From Amia ocellicauda (lineage: Eukaryota > Chordata > Actinopteri > Amiiformes > Amiidae), in contig NC_089863.1 in NCBI RefSeq assembly GCF_036373705.1, positions 22,318,619 to 22,382,618 on the forward strand: DNA of 64,000 nucleotides, in the 5' to 3' direction. Numbering within the stretch: position 1 is the first letter of the stretch; each line of letters opens with the position of its first letter. Of this stretch, positions 21,971 through 34,348 are shown piece after piece. A model generated the notes under the pieces. That model ran no database searches. It was not told the DNA's origin and saw nothing but the letters and a program-made list of their open reading frames with translations. The translations under genes and the position numbers were made by a program.

Positions 21971-23265
21971 GAGAGTTAGTTGAAAATGCATGGGTATATT
22001 TTAAGAATATACTACACGAGGCTCAGGAACAATTTGTACCAAAACTTAGCAAATTGAGGAACAAAAAACATTGGCCAAAATGGTTTAATAGAGGTATGCA
22101 AAAAATATAAAGAGGAAGACAATGTTGTATAGCACATACAAAAGGGATGGTGACGAAACAAAATACATAGAATATGTTGAGCTGCAAAGAGATCTTAAGA
22201 AAGGGATCAGGAAAGCAAAGAGGGAATTAGAAAGAAAAATAGCTCTTGGAGCTCAAACCAATGCAAAGAGCTTTTTTCAATATCACAACAGCAAGCGGTT
22301 AATAAAGGAGGAGGTGAAACAGATAAAGGGCAAAAACGGAGGTATCTTGGAAAACGAACAAGATGTGGCACATATTCTAAATGAGTATTTCACAGAGGTT
22401 TTTACAAAAGAAAAAACAGATGACATGCCACAGGTTGACAATCAGTCCAGTCAATCCCTAAGAGAGATCAGGATAAATGAGCAGGAGGTACTAAAGGGAC
22501 TAGCAGAATTAAAAACAAACAAATCACCTGGGCCAGATGGGATATTTCCAACAGTACTTCAAGAAAATAGGTGGCTCAGCAGATACAATCTTGGCAGCAC
22601 AGGCTATTCAGAGGAACTTAGATAATATTCAGTTGTGGGCTGACACCTGGCAAATGCAATTCAATGTGGACAAGTGCAAGGTAATACATGCAGGTAACAA
22701 AAATGTCCACTATAATTACACTATGGGAGGTACAAATCTACATGAAGTAACGCATGAGAAAGACCTAGGAGTCTATGTGGACTCCTCACTTTCTCCATCC
22801 AAGCAATGTGGGGAAGCAATAAAGAAGGCAAACAGAATGCTAGGGTATATTGTCAAAAGTGTAGAATTTAAAACAAGGGCAGTCATGTTAAGACTGTACA
22901 ATGCGCTAGTTAGACCTCATCTGGAATACTGTGTACAGTTCTGGGCACCACACTTCAAAAAGGATATTGCTGCCTTAGAGGCAGTTCAGAGGAGAGCAAC
23001 CAGACTTATTCCAGGTCTTCAAGGGAAAGTCCTACTCGGAGAGACTGAGAGAACTGAACCTTTTCACCCTGGTACAGAGGAGACTACCCGGGGACAGAAA
23101 TGGAAATTGGGCTTCAAGGCATTCAAAACGGAAAACAGGAGACACTTCTTTACACAGAGAGTAGTCACAATCTGGAATAAACTACCCAGCGATGTGGTTG
23201 AAGCTGAAAGTTTGGGAACATTTAAAAATGGTCTGGAATGGATCCTTGGATCACTTCGATATTAA
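21971..23265 (+). pseudogene. LINE ORF2 remnant
   Basis: Frames 22122-22625 and 22537-23265 repeat the arrangement of the first copy, joined across the same deletion of the catalytic core. Few substitutions separate them (for example INEQEV in place of INEEEV). Confidence 0.85.
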
Positions 23266-23330
23266 TGAACACCAAACGAGCAAGATGGGTCGAATGGTCC
23301 CCTCTCGTTTGTTAACTCCCTTATGTTCTT
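21971..23330 (+). mobile_element. CR1-like LINE, 3' fragment
   Basis: Same start at the LTR and same internal RT deletion as copy 1. Begins GAGAGTTAGTTG, closer to the intact LINE than copy 1 (GAGAGATGGTTG). Confidence 0.8.
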
Positions 23331-23399
23331 AAAAGTGTCTGAAGCAGCATGAAAGAGCACACAAGGCAGCTGAGAACAGACAGAGAGGGGAGTGTATAT

Positions 23400-23471
23400 T
23401 GCGTTGGCCGGTAATCGAACCCGCGTCAACTGCTTGGAAGGCAGCTATGCTAATCACTATACCACCAACGC
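23400..23471 (-). tRNA. tRNA-Gly(TCC) (B2)
   Basis: As B1 except GCGGG on the 5' side of the T stem. Acceptor and anticodon arms intact. Confidence 0.85.
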
Positions 23472-23697
23472 TTAGAAACTGCTTCCCCACAATATCTCAC
23501 TGTGGTAGAACATGATTCCAGGATTGCAAAGTGGCAGGCAATTTGTTTTCCAAATTGCAATCGGTGAACATTTGGGAAGCCCTGCGATATCTGCAGTTTC
23601 CTGTTCCTGAGTGCGGAAGGAAAATGTCCATTAGCATCTTTCCAGATTGCACTTTATTCAGACCTTTCCGAAATGAAACAAAACCAAAGTTGAAACA

Positions 23698-23769
23698 TAG
23701 CAGAGGATGGTTTCGATCCATCGACCTCTGGGTTATGGGCCCAGCACGCTTCCGCTGCGCCACTCTGCT
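23698..23769 (-). tRNA. Initiator tRNA-Met(CAT) (B2)
   Basis: Same intact sequence as B1. Confidence 0.95.
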
Positions 23770-24038
23770 CCTTGGGCACTCATCCACCTGTTAACGTCAC
23801 AGCCACTCCTATATTGCATATTGCAAGCAATACAAGTTTGCAAAGCCCTGCGTTATTTCCACTTTCCTGTTCAAGACTGCACACCGAGCTTCTCCATGCG
23901 CTGGAGCAGCTTTCCAGGTTTCAGTGCCTTCACATTTCACCCTGTATGTGCTGTGGGAAGCATCATGTCAATTGTTTTGAACTAAGCGGATCGGGGCTCA
24001 GTCTGAGCTCAGATCCGAGCTTAAAAATGACAGTGCTT

Positions 24039-24111
24039 CTGAGCAGCTGGGACTCAAAGCCACACTCCCTGGCTTAGGAACCCAGTGTCTGATCCACTAG
24101 GACACGGGGGC
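24039..24111 (-). pseudogene. tRNA-Arg(CCT) relic (B2)
   Basis: Same decayed form as B1. Confidence 0.7.
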
Positions 24112-24503
24112 TCAGCCAGACAGTATCGGAAAATGGAAATAAATAAATAAATAAATAAATAAATAAAAAGATGCTGCGCGTTACACAATAGACACCAGGT
24201 AAAGAAGTGAATAGTTACAGGAACTGTCACGTAAGCTCCTCAACTTGAAATGGGCACATACGAACTCCTGTGAAATAACACGAGATGGATAACTACCCCT
24301 TCTCTGCTGCAGCAGAATGTGACTACCTATTGCGCAGATTACAATCAAATCAAGAAAGAGAGCGGGCTGATAATAACCTCAAAAGAAAGAAATGAAAATT
24401 CAGTCAATTGCTAAAGAAGAGTCTTGCCGCTGCATTCTGGAATGAAGAAAAGAATGAAATGACAAGTACAATCAAATCAAGAAAGAGAGCGGGCTGTGTC
24501 GGA

Positions 24504-24574
24504 TGCGCCAGCCGGGAATCGAACCAGAGTCACAAGAATGGGACTCTTGTATGATACCACTACACCACTGGCGC
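24504..24574 (-). tRNA. tRNA-Gly(CCC) (B2)
   Basis: Same sequence as B1. Confidence 0.88.
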
Positions 24575-24976
24575 TGCTGGGGAAGCTCTGGCTTGCGTCC
24601 TTGAAGCAAATTCATAGAAAGCGTCCCATGTGGCAAGATGATGTCTTAATGATTATTTTTATTAGTCTGTTGTCGATCTGCTTAATACGTACCTAGCCAA
24701 TCACTACATCACAGGTGCAGAGACAATCAGTATGAAGGCGAACACGATTTCGTTAACGTGTGCCCATTTACAAGTTTAATGAATGTATACATAAATAAAG
24801 CAGATCTGGGTTTTCCTCTGAAACATTAAGGACTGGTTTCATAAATGCGTCCATAAGTCCATAAACGCCACGAGTGCAACTCTATTGTAGCTGCTGTTAC
24901 TGTACAATTCATCGTGATACGTGTGTGTTTTATTTCAGCTGTAACTCGCCCTGGTTAAGCACGTCTACGGTGTAAT

Positions 24977-25678
24977 TTAAAAATATTACAGAAATTGTCG
25001 ATTGCAGTTACAAATCTGTAGTAAGAGTAATACGTTAAGGGAGTCAAGTTCAGCAATTTAAAATACAAATCTACTAGCACATATCTTGATAAAAATTACA
25101 ATAATAACAATAATAATAATACATAGCAAATATTTATTTTAGTGTTGCACATGGAAAGTTTTCTTACAGTAACTTCTGAATATAATGTTGTCTATACCCT
25201 TTTAGCTATTCGTAATATCTCTTAACAGAAACGTGTATTTATTATGCTGTCTCCCATCATCTAAAGCACAAAGAATAAAACAGCCACAAAAGTCCTTTCC
25301 ACACCAGGCTCTATCGCTCGTAGTGTTACTTTCTGTCTTCATTTTTAAAACGAAACACAAAACCAAACCCACAATCGCTCCGCTCCTCCCACAACAGGGG
25401 GTGGACTTCCGACACTGGCCTGGTTTTCCTGTGGCGCTTTATTAAAACAACAAAAGATAACAGTATGTCTCTGTCATTATCAACTGCTTGTGTTGGTGTA
25501 GCTTTGAAATTGTTTATTGAGGTCCCGCAACGTTTGGGGTGTAATGCAGAGTAATGTAAAAGTAAAGTAACTAATTACATTCTCCAGGAAGTAATAAGTA
25601 AAGTGTTTAGTTACTTTTGATATGAGTAACAAGTACAATGTAAGACATTACTTTTTGTGAGTAACGACCCCAACACTG
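24977..25678 (+). mobile_element. hAT right portion, B-type switching to A-type
   Basis: Same B-to-A switch as at 16740, so the recombinant predates the duplication of the higher-order repeat. Confidence 0.75.
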
Positions 25679-25929
25679 CTCTTTTCCTTCTCTTTTGGCT
25701 TGTTTGTTTGTTGTTGAAGGAGATACAAAGTTTGAGAGTGTCTCGTTTTATTTCTGAAATATAACTCCCAGAAAGTATGGTCTTTGTGTTCTTGAAATTG
25801 AATAACCTCAAAAGAAGGAAATGGTCCAATGAATTGCCGAGGAAAAGTCTAGCCGCTGTATTCTGGAATGAAGAAAAAAATGAAATGACAAGGGCAATCA
25901 AAGCAAGTAAGACAGTAGGCTGTGTGGCA

Positions 25930-26000
25930 TACGCTAGCCAGAAATCGAACGCAACTCACAAGAACAGGAACCTTGTATGATACCACTACACCACTGGCGC
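25930..26000 (-). pseudogene. tRNA-Gly-derived relic, CCT (A8)
   Basis: Same form as A1. Confidence 0.75.
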
Positions 26001-26250
26001 TGCGGGGAAGCTCTAGATTCTGTCACCGAAGCAAATGCACAAGACATATAAAACGCGTCCCCTGGGGCACAATGGTCTTTTAATAATTATCTGTAATAAT
26101 CTGCAGTCCAACTGCTTAATACGTACCTAGCTAATCACTACATCACAGGCGCATGGTTGTCATTCAGGGAAAATATGTGTTCACGAATGTTCATCGGAGT
26201 GGTTGTCATGCTAAGAGGTCAGTTGGAGTAGAGGTAGCTGGCCATGCCGT

Positions 26251-26323
26251 GCCTCTTTGGCGCAGTAGGTAGCGCGTCAGTCTCATAATCTGAAGGTGGT
26301 GAGTTCGACCCTCACACGGGGCA
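26251..26323 (+). tRNA. tRNA-Met(CAT), elongator (A8)
   Basis: G6 to T (GCCTCTT) creates one acceptor mismatch; otherwise canonical. Confidence 0.88.
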
Positions 26324-26438
26324 AGCACTCTTCCTTTATCTTTGAGTTCTACCACACTGATCTCCAGCTGCAGAAAAAAGGCGCACACCTGTGCAATAAA
26401 GTGGTTGCTTGCGCTGTCTGAAGAAATTCTTGGCAAAA

Positions 26439-26511
26439 TGCCAAATCCTGGGATGTTACAAGGGACCTTTAGATGTTCAGTCTATCGCTCCCCCAACTGA
26501 GCTATTTCGGC
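26439..26511 (-). tRNA. tRNA-Phe(GAA), further weakened (A8)
   Basis: TAACATC T-loop variant. Confidence 0.55.
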
Positions 26512-26635
26512 CATTGGTGAGATGACGTCGTGATCCCAAAAGTCAAAGTGAAGGAAGCCCTGGCAGAACAGTCATTGAAAAGTTCATTGTTTTCCATGAC
26601 GTCGGCAACGACTCAATTTGATCACCGCAACACAT

Positions 26636-26718
26636 GTCGGGATGGCCGAGTGGTGTAAGGTGCTGCGTGCAGGTCATCGTCTCCTGTAGAGGCTTGGCTT
26701 TGAATCCCACCTCTGACA
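26636..26718 (+). pseudogene. tRNA-Leu(CAG) relic (A8)
   Basis: GTCGGGA 5' variant. The upstream spacer has lost two bases (GCAGAACAGTC). Confidence 0.7.
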
Positions 26719-27304
26719 AGGGTCCTTTTACCACTCAGGAGCACACACTTACCCGTGCTGGCGACAAGGACAACAAGAGTTGAGGACTGTGTTGAAAACG
26801 ACATTACACAAAGAATTCAATGTTGAAAGAAATACATCAATACATAAATCAATGGACATGTATTTATTCATTGATTGATTGACTTCAACATGTCTTAATT
26901 TAGTCGCTGTACCCACAAAGCAACACTCAGCATAGTGGAGGCTATAGCTCGGCGTTATTGCGTGTACCTTACATGTATCACCCCTGGCACCTGGCCCTGA
27001 TAACTCCCTACTTTTTGACCACAGTCTGTCTGTGACTTCAACCCGAGAAGTAAAAATGATGCACATGGGCGCTTGCAATCTCGTTGTTTCAATCACATAT
27101 CACAGTGGATGCGTACACACGGTGTTTCTCGGAGATTGCTGGGACAGTAACGAATGTGTTCCTTGCTTTACATGTCATCTAGCGCACAGTAGCTTTTTCT
27201 CCTTCTTTTTGCCCATATCATCCACATATTGTGCCTTTGGGGAACGCCTCCGAAACAGATTTAGAATGCCCTGAGATTCAAGAAACGACAGTGCAACTCT
27301 TTTC

Positions 27305-28212
27305 CAGGGTTGTGGGTAACGCGTTACTAAGTAACGCATTACAGTAATGTTATTACTTTTGGTAGTAACGAGTAACATAACGTGGTATGGTTCCAAAAGG
27401 AGAAATAATATTACAGTTACTGATTCCTTTTTTTTGTTCTCGTTACTGCATTACACATTGTAACGATATGGTCTAAATAAGGACGATAAGGACGTCTATG
27501 TCGTACAATAAAAATATTAGAAAAACTGTCGTTTGCAGTTACAAATCTGTAGTAAGAGTAATAAGTTAAAGGAGTCAAGTTGAGACATTTAAGATGCAGA
27601 TCTACTAGCACATATCTTGATGATGATTACAATAATAACAATAATAAAAATAAATAGCAAAGATGTATTTTAGTGTTGCACGTTTTCTTATGGTAACGTA
27701 ATGCTTGTCTGAGTATAATGTTGTCTATACACATTTAGCTACTGCTAATATCTCTTAACAGAAACGTTTATTTATTATGCTGTCTCCAATCATCTAAAGC
27801 ACAAAGAATAAAACAGCCACAAAAGTCCTTTCCACACCAGGCTCTATCGCTCGTAGTGTTGCTTTCTGTCTTCATTTTTAAAACGAAACACAAAACCAAA
27901 CCCACAATCGCTCCGCTCCTCCCACAACAGGGGGTGGGCTTCCGACACTGGCCTGGTTTTCCTGTGGCGCTTTATTAAAACAACAAAAGATAACAGTATG
28001 TCTCTGTCATTATCAACTGCTTGTGTTGGTGTAGCTTTGAAATTGTTTATTGAGGTCCCGCAACGTTTGGGGTGTAATGCAGAGTAATGTAAAAGTAAAG
28101 TAACTAATTACATTATCCAGGAAGTAATATGTAAAGTGTTTAGTTACTTTTGATTTGAGTAACGAGTACAATGTAAGACATTACTTTTTGTGAGTAACGA
28201 CCCCAAACACTG
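27305..28212 (+). mobile_element. hAT MITE, A-type (full)
   Basis: 908 bp. Right end has the extra A of copies 1-3 (CCCCAAACACTG), unlike its neighbours, so this copy mixes variants. Confidence 0.85.
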
Positions 28213-28463
28213 CTCTTTTCCTTCTCTTTTGGCTTGTTTGTTTGTTGTTGAAGGAGATACAAAGTTTGAGAGTGTCTCGTTTTATTTCTGAAATATAACT
28301 CCCAGAAAGTATGGTCTTTGTGTTCTTGAAATTGAATAACCTCAAAAGAAAGAAATGGTCCAATGAATTGCCAAGGAAAAGTCTAGCCGCTGTATTCTGG
28401 AATGAAGAAAAAAATGAAATGACAAGGGCAATGAAAGCAAGTAAGACAGTAGGCTGTGTGGCA

Positions 28464-28534
28464 TACGCTAGCCAGAAATCGAACGCAACTCACAAGAACA
28501 GGAACCTTGTATGATACCACTACACCACTGGCGC
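28464..28534 (-). pseudogene. tRNA-Gly-derived relic, CCT (A9)
   Basis: Same form as A1. Confidence 0.75.
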
Positions 28535-28784
28535 TGCGGGGAAGCTCTAGATTCTGTCACCGAAGCAAATGCACAAGACATATAAAACGCGTCCCCTGGG
28601 GCACAATGGTCTTTTAATAATTATCTGTAATAATCTGCAGTCGAACTGCTTAATACGTACCTAGCTAATCACTACATCACAGGCGCATGGTTGTCATTCG
28701 GGGAAAATATGTGTTCACGAATGTTCATCGGAGTGGTTGTCATGCTAAGAGGTCAGTTGGAGTAGAGGGAGCTGGCCATGCCGT

Positions 28785-28857
28785 GCCTCGTTGGCGCAGT
28801 AGGTAGCGCGTCAGTCACATAATCTGAAGGTGGTGAGTTCGACCCTCACACGGGGCA
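28785..28857 (+). tRNA. tRNA-Met(CAT) with U33 changed to A (A9)
   Basis: The anticodon loop reads CACATAA in place of CTCATAA. Loss of the near-universal U33 should disturb the anticodon U-turn. The rest of the gene is intact. Confidence 0.85.
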
Positions 28858-28972
28858 AGCACTCTTCCTTTATCTTTGAGTTCTACCACACTGATCTCCA
28901 GCTGCAGAAAAAAGGTGCACACCTGTGCAATAAAGTGGTTGCTTGCGCTGTCTGAAGAAATTCATGGCAAAA

Positions 28973-29045
28973 TGCCAAATCCTGGGATGGAACAAGGGAC
29001 CTTTAGATGTTCAGTCTATCGCTCCCCCAACTGAGCTATTTCGGC
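28973..29045 (-). tRNA. tRNA-Phe(GAA), weakened (A9)
   Basis: Same as A1. Confidence 0.65.
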
Positions 29046-29171
29046 CATTGGTGAGATGACGTCGTGATCCCAAAAGTCAAAGTGAAGGAAGCCCTGGCAG
29101 AACACAGTCATTGAAAAGTTCATTGTTTTCCATGACGTCGGCAACGACTCAATTTGATCACTGCAGCACAA

Positions 29172-29242
29172 GTCAGGATGGCCGAGTGGTGTAAGGTGCT
29201 GCGTCTCCTGTAGATGCTTGGCTTTGAATCCCACCTCTGACA
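29172..29242 (+). pseudogene. tRNA-Leu relic lacking its anticodon (A9)
   Basis: A 12-bp deletion between CTGCGT and CTCCTG removes the anticodon loop and 3' stem, leaving 71 nt. This is the clearest dead tRNA in the array. Confidence 0.85.
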
Positions 29243-29828
29243 AGGGTCCTTTTACCACTCAGGAGCACACACTTACCCGTGCTGGCGACAAGGACAACAA
29301 GAGTTGAGGACTGTGTTGAAAACGACATTACACAAAGAATTCAATGTTGAAAGAAATACATCAATACATAAATCAATGGACATGTATTTATTCATTGATT
29401 GATTGACTTCAACATGTCTTAATTTAGTCGCTGTACCCACAAAGCAACACTCAGCATAGTGGAGGCTATAGCTCGGCGTTATTGCGTGTACCTTACATGT
29501 ATCACCCCTGGCAACCGGCCCTGATAACTCCCTACTTTTTGACCACAGTCTGTCTGTGACTTGAACCCGAGAAGTAAAAATGATGCACATGGGCGCTTGC
29601 AATCTCGTTGTTTCAATCACATATCACAGTGGATGCGTACACACGGTGTTTCTCGGAGATTGCTGGGACAGTAACGAATGTGTTCCTTGCTTTACATGTC
29701 ATCTAGCGCACAGTAGCTTTTTCTCCTTCTTTTTGCCCATATCATCCACATATTGTGCCTTTGGGGAACGCCTCCGAAACAGATTTAGAATGCCCTGAGA
29801 TTCAAGAAACGACAGTGCAACTCTTTTC

Positions 29829-29857
29829 CAGGGTTGTGGGTAACGCGTTACTAAGTC
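29829..29857 (+). mobile_element. hAT left-end stub cut by an LTR
   Basis: Same junction as 12897, but the flank keeps all T residues (CTCTTTTC). Confidence 0.8.
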
Positions 29858-30444
29858 TGAGTTGTAGAACCACGTGGGAAATTAGTGGAGAAGTCGCGGA
29901 GATAAAGCAAATAGAACTTTAATGGAGCCGGCTCGGAAGCTCCACGTCAGAAATAATTCCTTCAGTGAGACTTAATGTTTACAAACATGAGTACAACTTT
30001 ATAGGAAAAATGACGTAACATCTTATGGCCGTTCATCCAATCAGAAGATACAGGTCCGGGTCCGTTTTACGATCTGTCCTCCCGTGAAGAGGTGATGGAT
30101 CCAAAGCAGATGTCCGTCTTTGATGTGCACTAGGAAGATGCGATCCCACGGTCGTCATTTACCTAGTGTCAATCGTTCTTTAACAGAAACAATTCCTGCC
30201 TATCTGGAGAAACGATTAAGTCATAAACAAATTCTCAGGAGACAGCTCTAGGCTATTTCGGCACTGTGTAATCTTTCATTACTGACAGGAGTTTCTAACA
30301 AATCGACCTTGTTGACCCTTTACTTGTCCTGCTAAATCGAATGTGCTCAGTCTGTATACAAAACTACTTCTAATGCTAGTATTAATATAAAACATTATAT
30401 AATAATCACAAAACACTTTCTTCAACTTCCAAAAAGAGTCTTCA
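29858..30444 (-). mobile_element. Retroviral LTR without its provirus, copy 3
   Basis: 587 bp with the same hAT and LINE junctions as copies 1 and 2. Confidence 0.8.
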
Positions 30445-31739
30445 GAGAGTTAGTTGAAAATGCATGGGTATATTTTAAGAATATACTACACGAGGCTCAG
30501 GAACAATTTGTACCAAAACTTAGCAAATTGAGGAACAAAAAACATTGGCCAAAATGGTTTAATAGAGGTATGCAAAAAATATAAAGAGGAAGACAATGTT
30601 GTATAGCACATACAAAAGGGATGGTGACGAAACAAAATACATAGAATATGTTGAGCTGCAAAGAGATCTTAAGAAAGGGATCAGGAAAGCAAAGAGGGAA
30701 TTAGAAAGAAAAATAGCTCTTGGAGCTCAAACCAATGCAAAGAGCTTTTTTCAATATCACAACAGCAAGCGGTTAATAAAGGAGGAGGTGAAACAGATAA
30801 AGGGCAAAAACGGAGGTATCTTGGAAAACGAACAAGATGTGGCACATATTCTAAATGAGTATTTCACAGAGGTTTTTACAAAAGAAAAAACAGATGACAT
30901 GCCACAGGTTGACAATCAGTCCAGTCAATCCCTAAGAGAGCTCAGGATAAATGAGGAGGAGGTACTAAAGGGACTAGCAGAATTAAAAACAAACAAATCA
31001 CCTGGGCCAGATGGGATATTTCCAACAGTACTTCAAGAAAATAGGTGGCTCAGCAGATACAATCTTGGCAGCACAGGCTATTCAGAGGAACTTAGATAAT
31101 ATTCAGTTGTGGGCTGACACCTGGCAAATGCAATTCAATGTGGACAAGTGCAAGGTAATACATGCAGGTAACAAAAATGTCCACTATAATTACACTATGG
31201 GAGGTACAAATCTACATGAAGTAACGCATGAGAAAGACCTAGGAGTCTATGTGGACTCCTCACTTTCTCCATCCAAGCAATGTGGGGAAGCAATAAAGAA
31301 GGCAAACAGAATGCTAGGGTATATTGTCAAAAGTGTAGAATTTAAAACAAGGGCAGTCATGTTAAGACTGTACCATGCGCTAGTTAGACCTCATCTGGAA
31401 TACTGTGTACAGTTCTGGGCACCACACTTCAAAAAGGATATTGCTGCCTTAGAGGCAGTTCAGAGGAGAGCAACCAGACTTATTCCAGGTCTTCAAGGGA
31501 AAGTCCTACTCGGAGAGACTGAGAGAACTGAACCTTTTCACCCTGGTACAGAGGAGACTACCCGGGGACAGAAATGGAAATTGGGCTTCAAGGCATTCAA
31601 AACGGAAAACAGGAGACACTTCTTTACACAGAGAGTAGTCACAATCTGGAATAAACTACCCAGCGATGTGGTTGAAGCTGAAAGTTTGGGAACATTTAAA
31701 AATGGTCTGGAATGGATCCTTGGATCACTTCGATATTAA
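30445..31739 (+). pseudogene. LINE ORF2 remnant
   Basis: Frames 30596-31099 and 31011-31739. Differs from its sisters by a few residues (LRELRIN; LRLYHALV). Confidence 0.85.
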
Positions 31740-31804
31740 TGAACACCAAACGAGCAAGATGGGTCGAATGGTCCCCTCTCGTTTGTTAACTCCCTTATGT
31801 TCTT
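30445..31804 (+). mobile_element. CR1-like LINE, 3' fragment
   Basis: Third LTR-joined copy, with the same internal deletion. Confidence 0.8.
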
Positions 31805-31873
31805 AAAAGTGTCTGAAGCAGCATGAAAGAGCACACAAGGCAGCTGAGAACAGACAGAGAGGGGAGTGTATAT

Positions 31874-31945
31874 TGCGTTGGCCGGTAATAGAACCCGTGT
31901 CAACTGCTTGGAAGGCAGCTATGCTAACCACTATACCACCAACGC
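31874..31945 (-). tRNA. tRNA-Gly(TCC), damaged T loop (B3)
   Basis: T loop reads TTCTATT, a B-box change; acceptor and anticodon arms are intact. The D loop differs by one base from B1 (GTTAGC). Confidence 0.75.
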
Positions 31946-32171
31946 TTAGAAACTGCTTCCCCACAATATCTCACTGTGGTCGAACATGATTCCAGGATTG
32001 CAAAGTGGCAGGCAATTTGTTTTCCAAATTGCAATCGGTGAACATTTGGGAAGCCCTGCGATATCTGCAGTTTCCTGTTCCTGAGTGCGGAAGGAAAATG
32101 TCCATTAGCATCTTTCCAGATTGCACTTTATTCAGACCTTTCCGAAATGAAACAAAACCAAAGTTGAAACA

Positions 32172-32243
32172 TAGAAGAGGATGGTTTTAATCCATCGACC
32201 TCTGGGTTATGGGCCCAGCACGCTTGCGCTGCGCCACTCTGCT
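32172..32243 (-). pseudogene. Initiator tRNA-Met relic (B3)
   Basis: Compared with B1, the T loop has lost the initiator signature (ATTAAAA), the 3' acceptor has a mismatch (AGAAGAG on the plus strand) and the D loop differs. The anticodon arm is intact. Confidence 0.75.
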
Positions 32244-32512
32244 CCTTTGGCACTCATCCACCTGTTAACGTCACAGCCACTCCTATATTGCATATTGCAA
32301 GCAATACAAGTTTGCAAAGCCCTGCGTTATTTCCACTTTCCTGTTCAAGACTGCACACCGAGCTTCTCCATGCGCTGGAGCAGCTTTCCAGGTTTCAGTG
32401 CCTTCACATTTCACCCTGTATGTGCTGTGGGAAGCATCATGTCAATTGTTTTGAACTAAGCGGATCGGGGCTCAGTCTGAGCTCAGATCCGAGCTTAAAA
32501 ATGACAGTGCTT

Positions 32513-32585
32513 CTGAGCAGCTGGGACTCAAAGCCACACTCCCTGGCTTAGGAACCCAGTGTCTGATCCACTAGGACACGGGGGC
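32513..32585 (-). pseudogene. tRNA-Arg(CCT) relic (B3)
   Basis: Same decayed form as B1. Confidence 0.7.
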
Positions 32586-33045
32586 TCAGCCAGACAGTAT
32601 CGGAAAATGGAAATAAATAAATAAATAAATAAATAAAAAGATGCTGCGCGTTACACAATAGACACCAGGTAAAGAAGTGAATAGTTACAGGAACTGTCAC
32701 GTAAGCTCCTCAACTTGAAACGGGCACATACGAACTCCTGTGAAATAACACGAGATGGATAACTACCCCTTCTCTGCTGCAGCAGAATGTGACTACCTAT
32801 TGCGCAGATTATTGCGTCAATCGATTCGAAAAGAGGGCTGGCATTTGTCACCAATGTGTCTCGTTTTATTTCTGAAATATAACTCCCAGAAAATATTGTC
32901 TGTGTTTTTGAAATTGAATAACCTCAAAAGAAAGAAATGATCCAGTCAATTGCTAAAGAAGAGTCTTGCCGCTGCATTCTGGAATGAAGAAAAGAATGAA
33001 ATGACAAGTACAATCAATTCAAGAAAGAGAGTGGGCTGTGTCGGA
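32586..33045. other. B spacer, longer ancestral form
   Basis: (AAAT)6 at 32611-32638. The stretch ~32815-32925 is the segment missing from B1 and B2. It is homologous to the DNA upstream of the Gly relic in unit A (shared TCTCGTTTTATTTCTGAAAT). No gene seen. Confidence 0.7.
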
Positions 33046-33116
33046 TGCGCCAGCCGGGAATCGAACCCGAGTCACAAGAATGGGACTGTTGTATGATACC
33101 ACTACACCACTGGCGC
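33046..33116 (-). tRNA. tRNA-Gly(CCC) (B3)
   Basis: The T stem is perfect here (TCGGG/CCCGG) with TTCGATT, better than other copies, but one anticodon-stem pair is lost (CAACA/TCTTG, 30:40). Confidence 0.83.
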
Positions 33117-33505
33117 TGCTGGGGAAGCTCTGGCTTGCGTCCTTGAAGCAAATTCATAGAAAGCGTCCCATGGGGCAAGATGATGTCTTAATGATTATCC
33201 TTATTAGTCTGTTGTCGATCTGCTTAATACGTACCTAGCCAATCACTACATCACAGGTGCAGAGACAATCAGTATGAAGGCGAACACGATTTCGTTAACG
33301 TGTGCCCATTTACAAGTTCAATGAATGTATACATAAATAAAGCAGATCTGGGTTTTCCTCTGAAACATTAAGGACTGGTTTCATAAATGCGTCCATAAGT
33401 CCATAAACGCCACGAGTGCATCGTGCAACTCTATTGTAGCTGCTGATACGTGTGTGTTTTATTTCAGCTGTAACTCGCCCTGGTTAAGCACGTCTATGGT
33501 GTAAT
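33117..33505. other. B-to-hAT spacer, no gene seen
   Basis: Same spacer as 16089-16490, with a small rearrangement near 33418-33440 (TGCATCGTGCAACTC), and lacking the TACTGTACAATTC stretch. Confidence 0.6.
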
Positions 33506-34200
33506 TTAAAAATATTACAGAAATTGTCGTTTGCAGTTACAAATCTGTAGTAAGAGTAATACGTTAAGGGAGTCAAGTTCAGCAATTTAAAATACAAATC
33601 TACTAGCACATATCTTGATAAAGATTACAATAATAACAATAATAATAATACATAGCAAATATTTATTTTAGTGTTGCACATGGAAAGTTTTCTTACAGTA
33701 ACTTCTGAATATAATGTTGTCTATACCCTTTTAGCTATTCGTAATATCTCTAAACAGAAACTTGTATATTTTTAGCTGTCTCCAATCATCTAAAGCATAC
33801 AGAATAAGACAGCCACAAAAGTCCTTTCCACACCAGGCTCTGTCGCTCGTAGTGTTGCTTTCTGTCACTGTCTTTAAAACGAGACACAAACCAAACCCAC
33901 AATCGCTCCGCTCCTCCCACATCAGGGCGTGGACTTCCGACACTGGCCTGGTTTTCCTGTGGCGCTTTATTAGAACAGCAAGAGATAACAGTATGTTTCT
34001 GTCTTTATTCGACCGCATGTGTGGGTGTAACTTTGTAATTGTTTAATGTGGTCCCGCAACGTTTGGGGTGAAATGCAAAGTAATCTAATAGTAAAGTAAC
34101 TAATTACTTTGCCCAGAGAGTAATAAGTAAAGTATCTTGTTATATGAGTAAAGAATACAATGTAATACATTTCTTTTTGTGAGTAACGACACCATCACTG
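33506..34200 (+). mobile_element. hAT right portion, Ala-block type
   Basis: Diverged version throughout (GAACAGCAAGAGATAAC, GACACCATCACTG). It is followed by the same CTCTTTTC as in unit A, so the insertion predates the split of the Ala and Gly blocks. Confidence 0.7.
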
Positions 34201-34276
34201 CTCTTTTCTATCTCGTTTTGCATGTATGTTTGTTGTTGACAGAGATACAAAGTTTGAGAGAAGACAGGCTGGCATT

Positions 34277-34348
34277 GGGGATGTAGCTCAGTGGTAGAGC
34301 GCATGCTTTGCATGGATGAGGTCCCGAGTTCAGTCCTCGGCATCTCCA
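34277..34348 (+). tRNA. tRNA-Ala(TGC), copy 1
   Basis: 72 nt with acceptor GGGGATG/CATCTCC, anticodon loop TTTGCAT and a fully paired T stem CCGAG/CTCGG. T loop TTCAGTC. One anticodon-stem mismatch (30:40, GGATG) is absent from the second copy. TTTT lies ~10 nt downstream. Confidence 0.9.

Larger units (their letters stand above)
21384..29857 (+). repeat. Higher-order repeat, copy 2 (~8,474 bp)
   Basis: Same order as copy 1. The shortening includes a 12-bp loss in tRNA-Leu A9. Confidence 0.9.
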
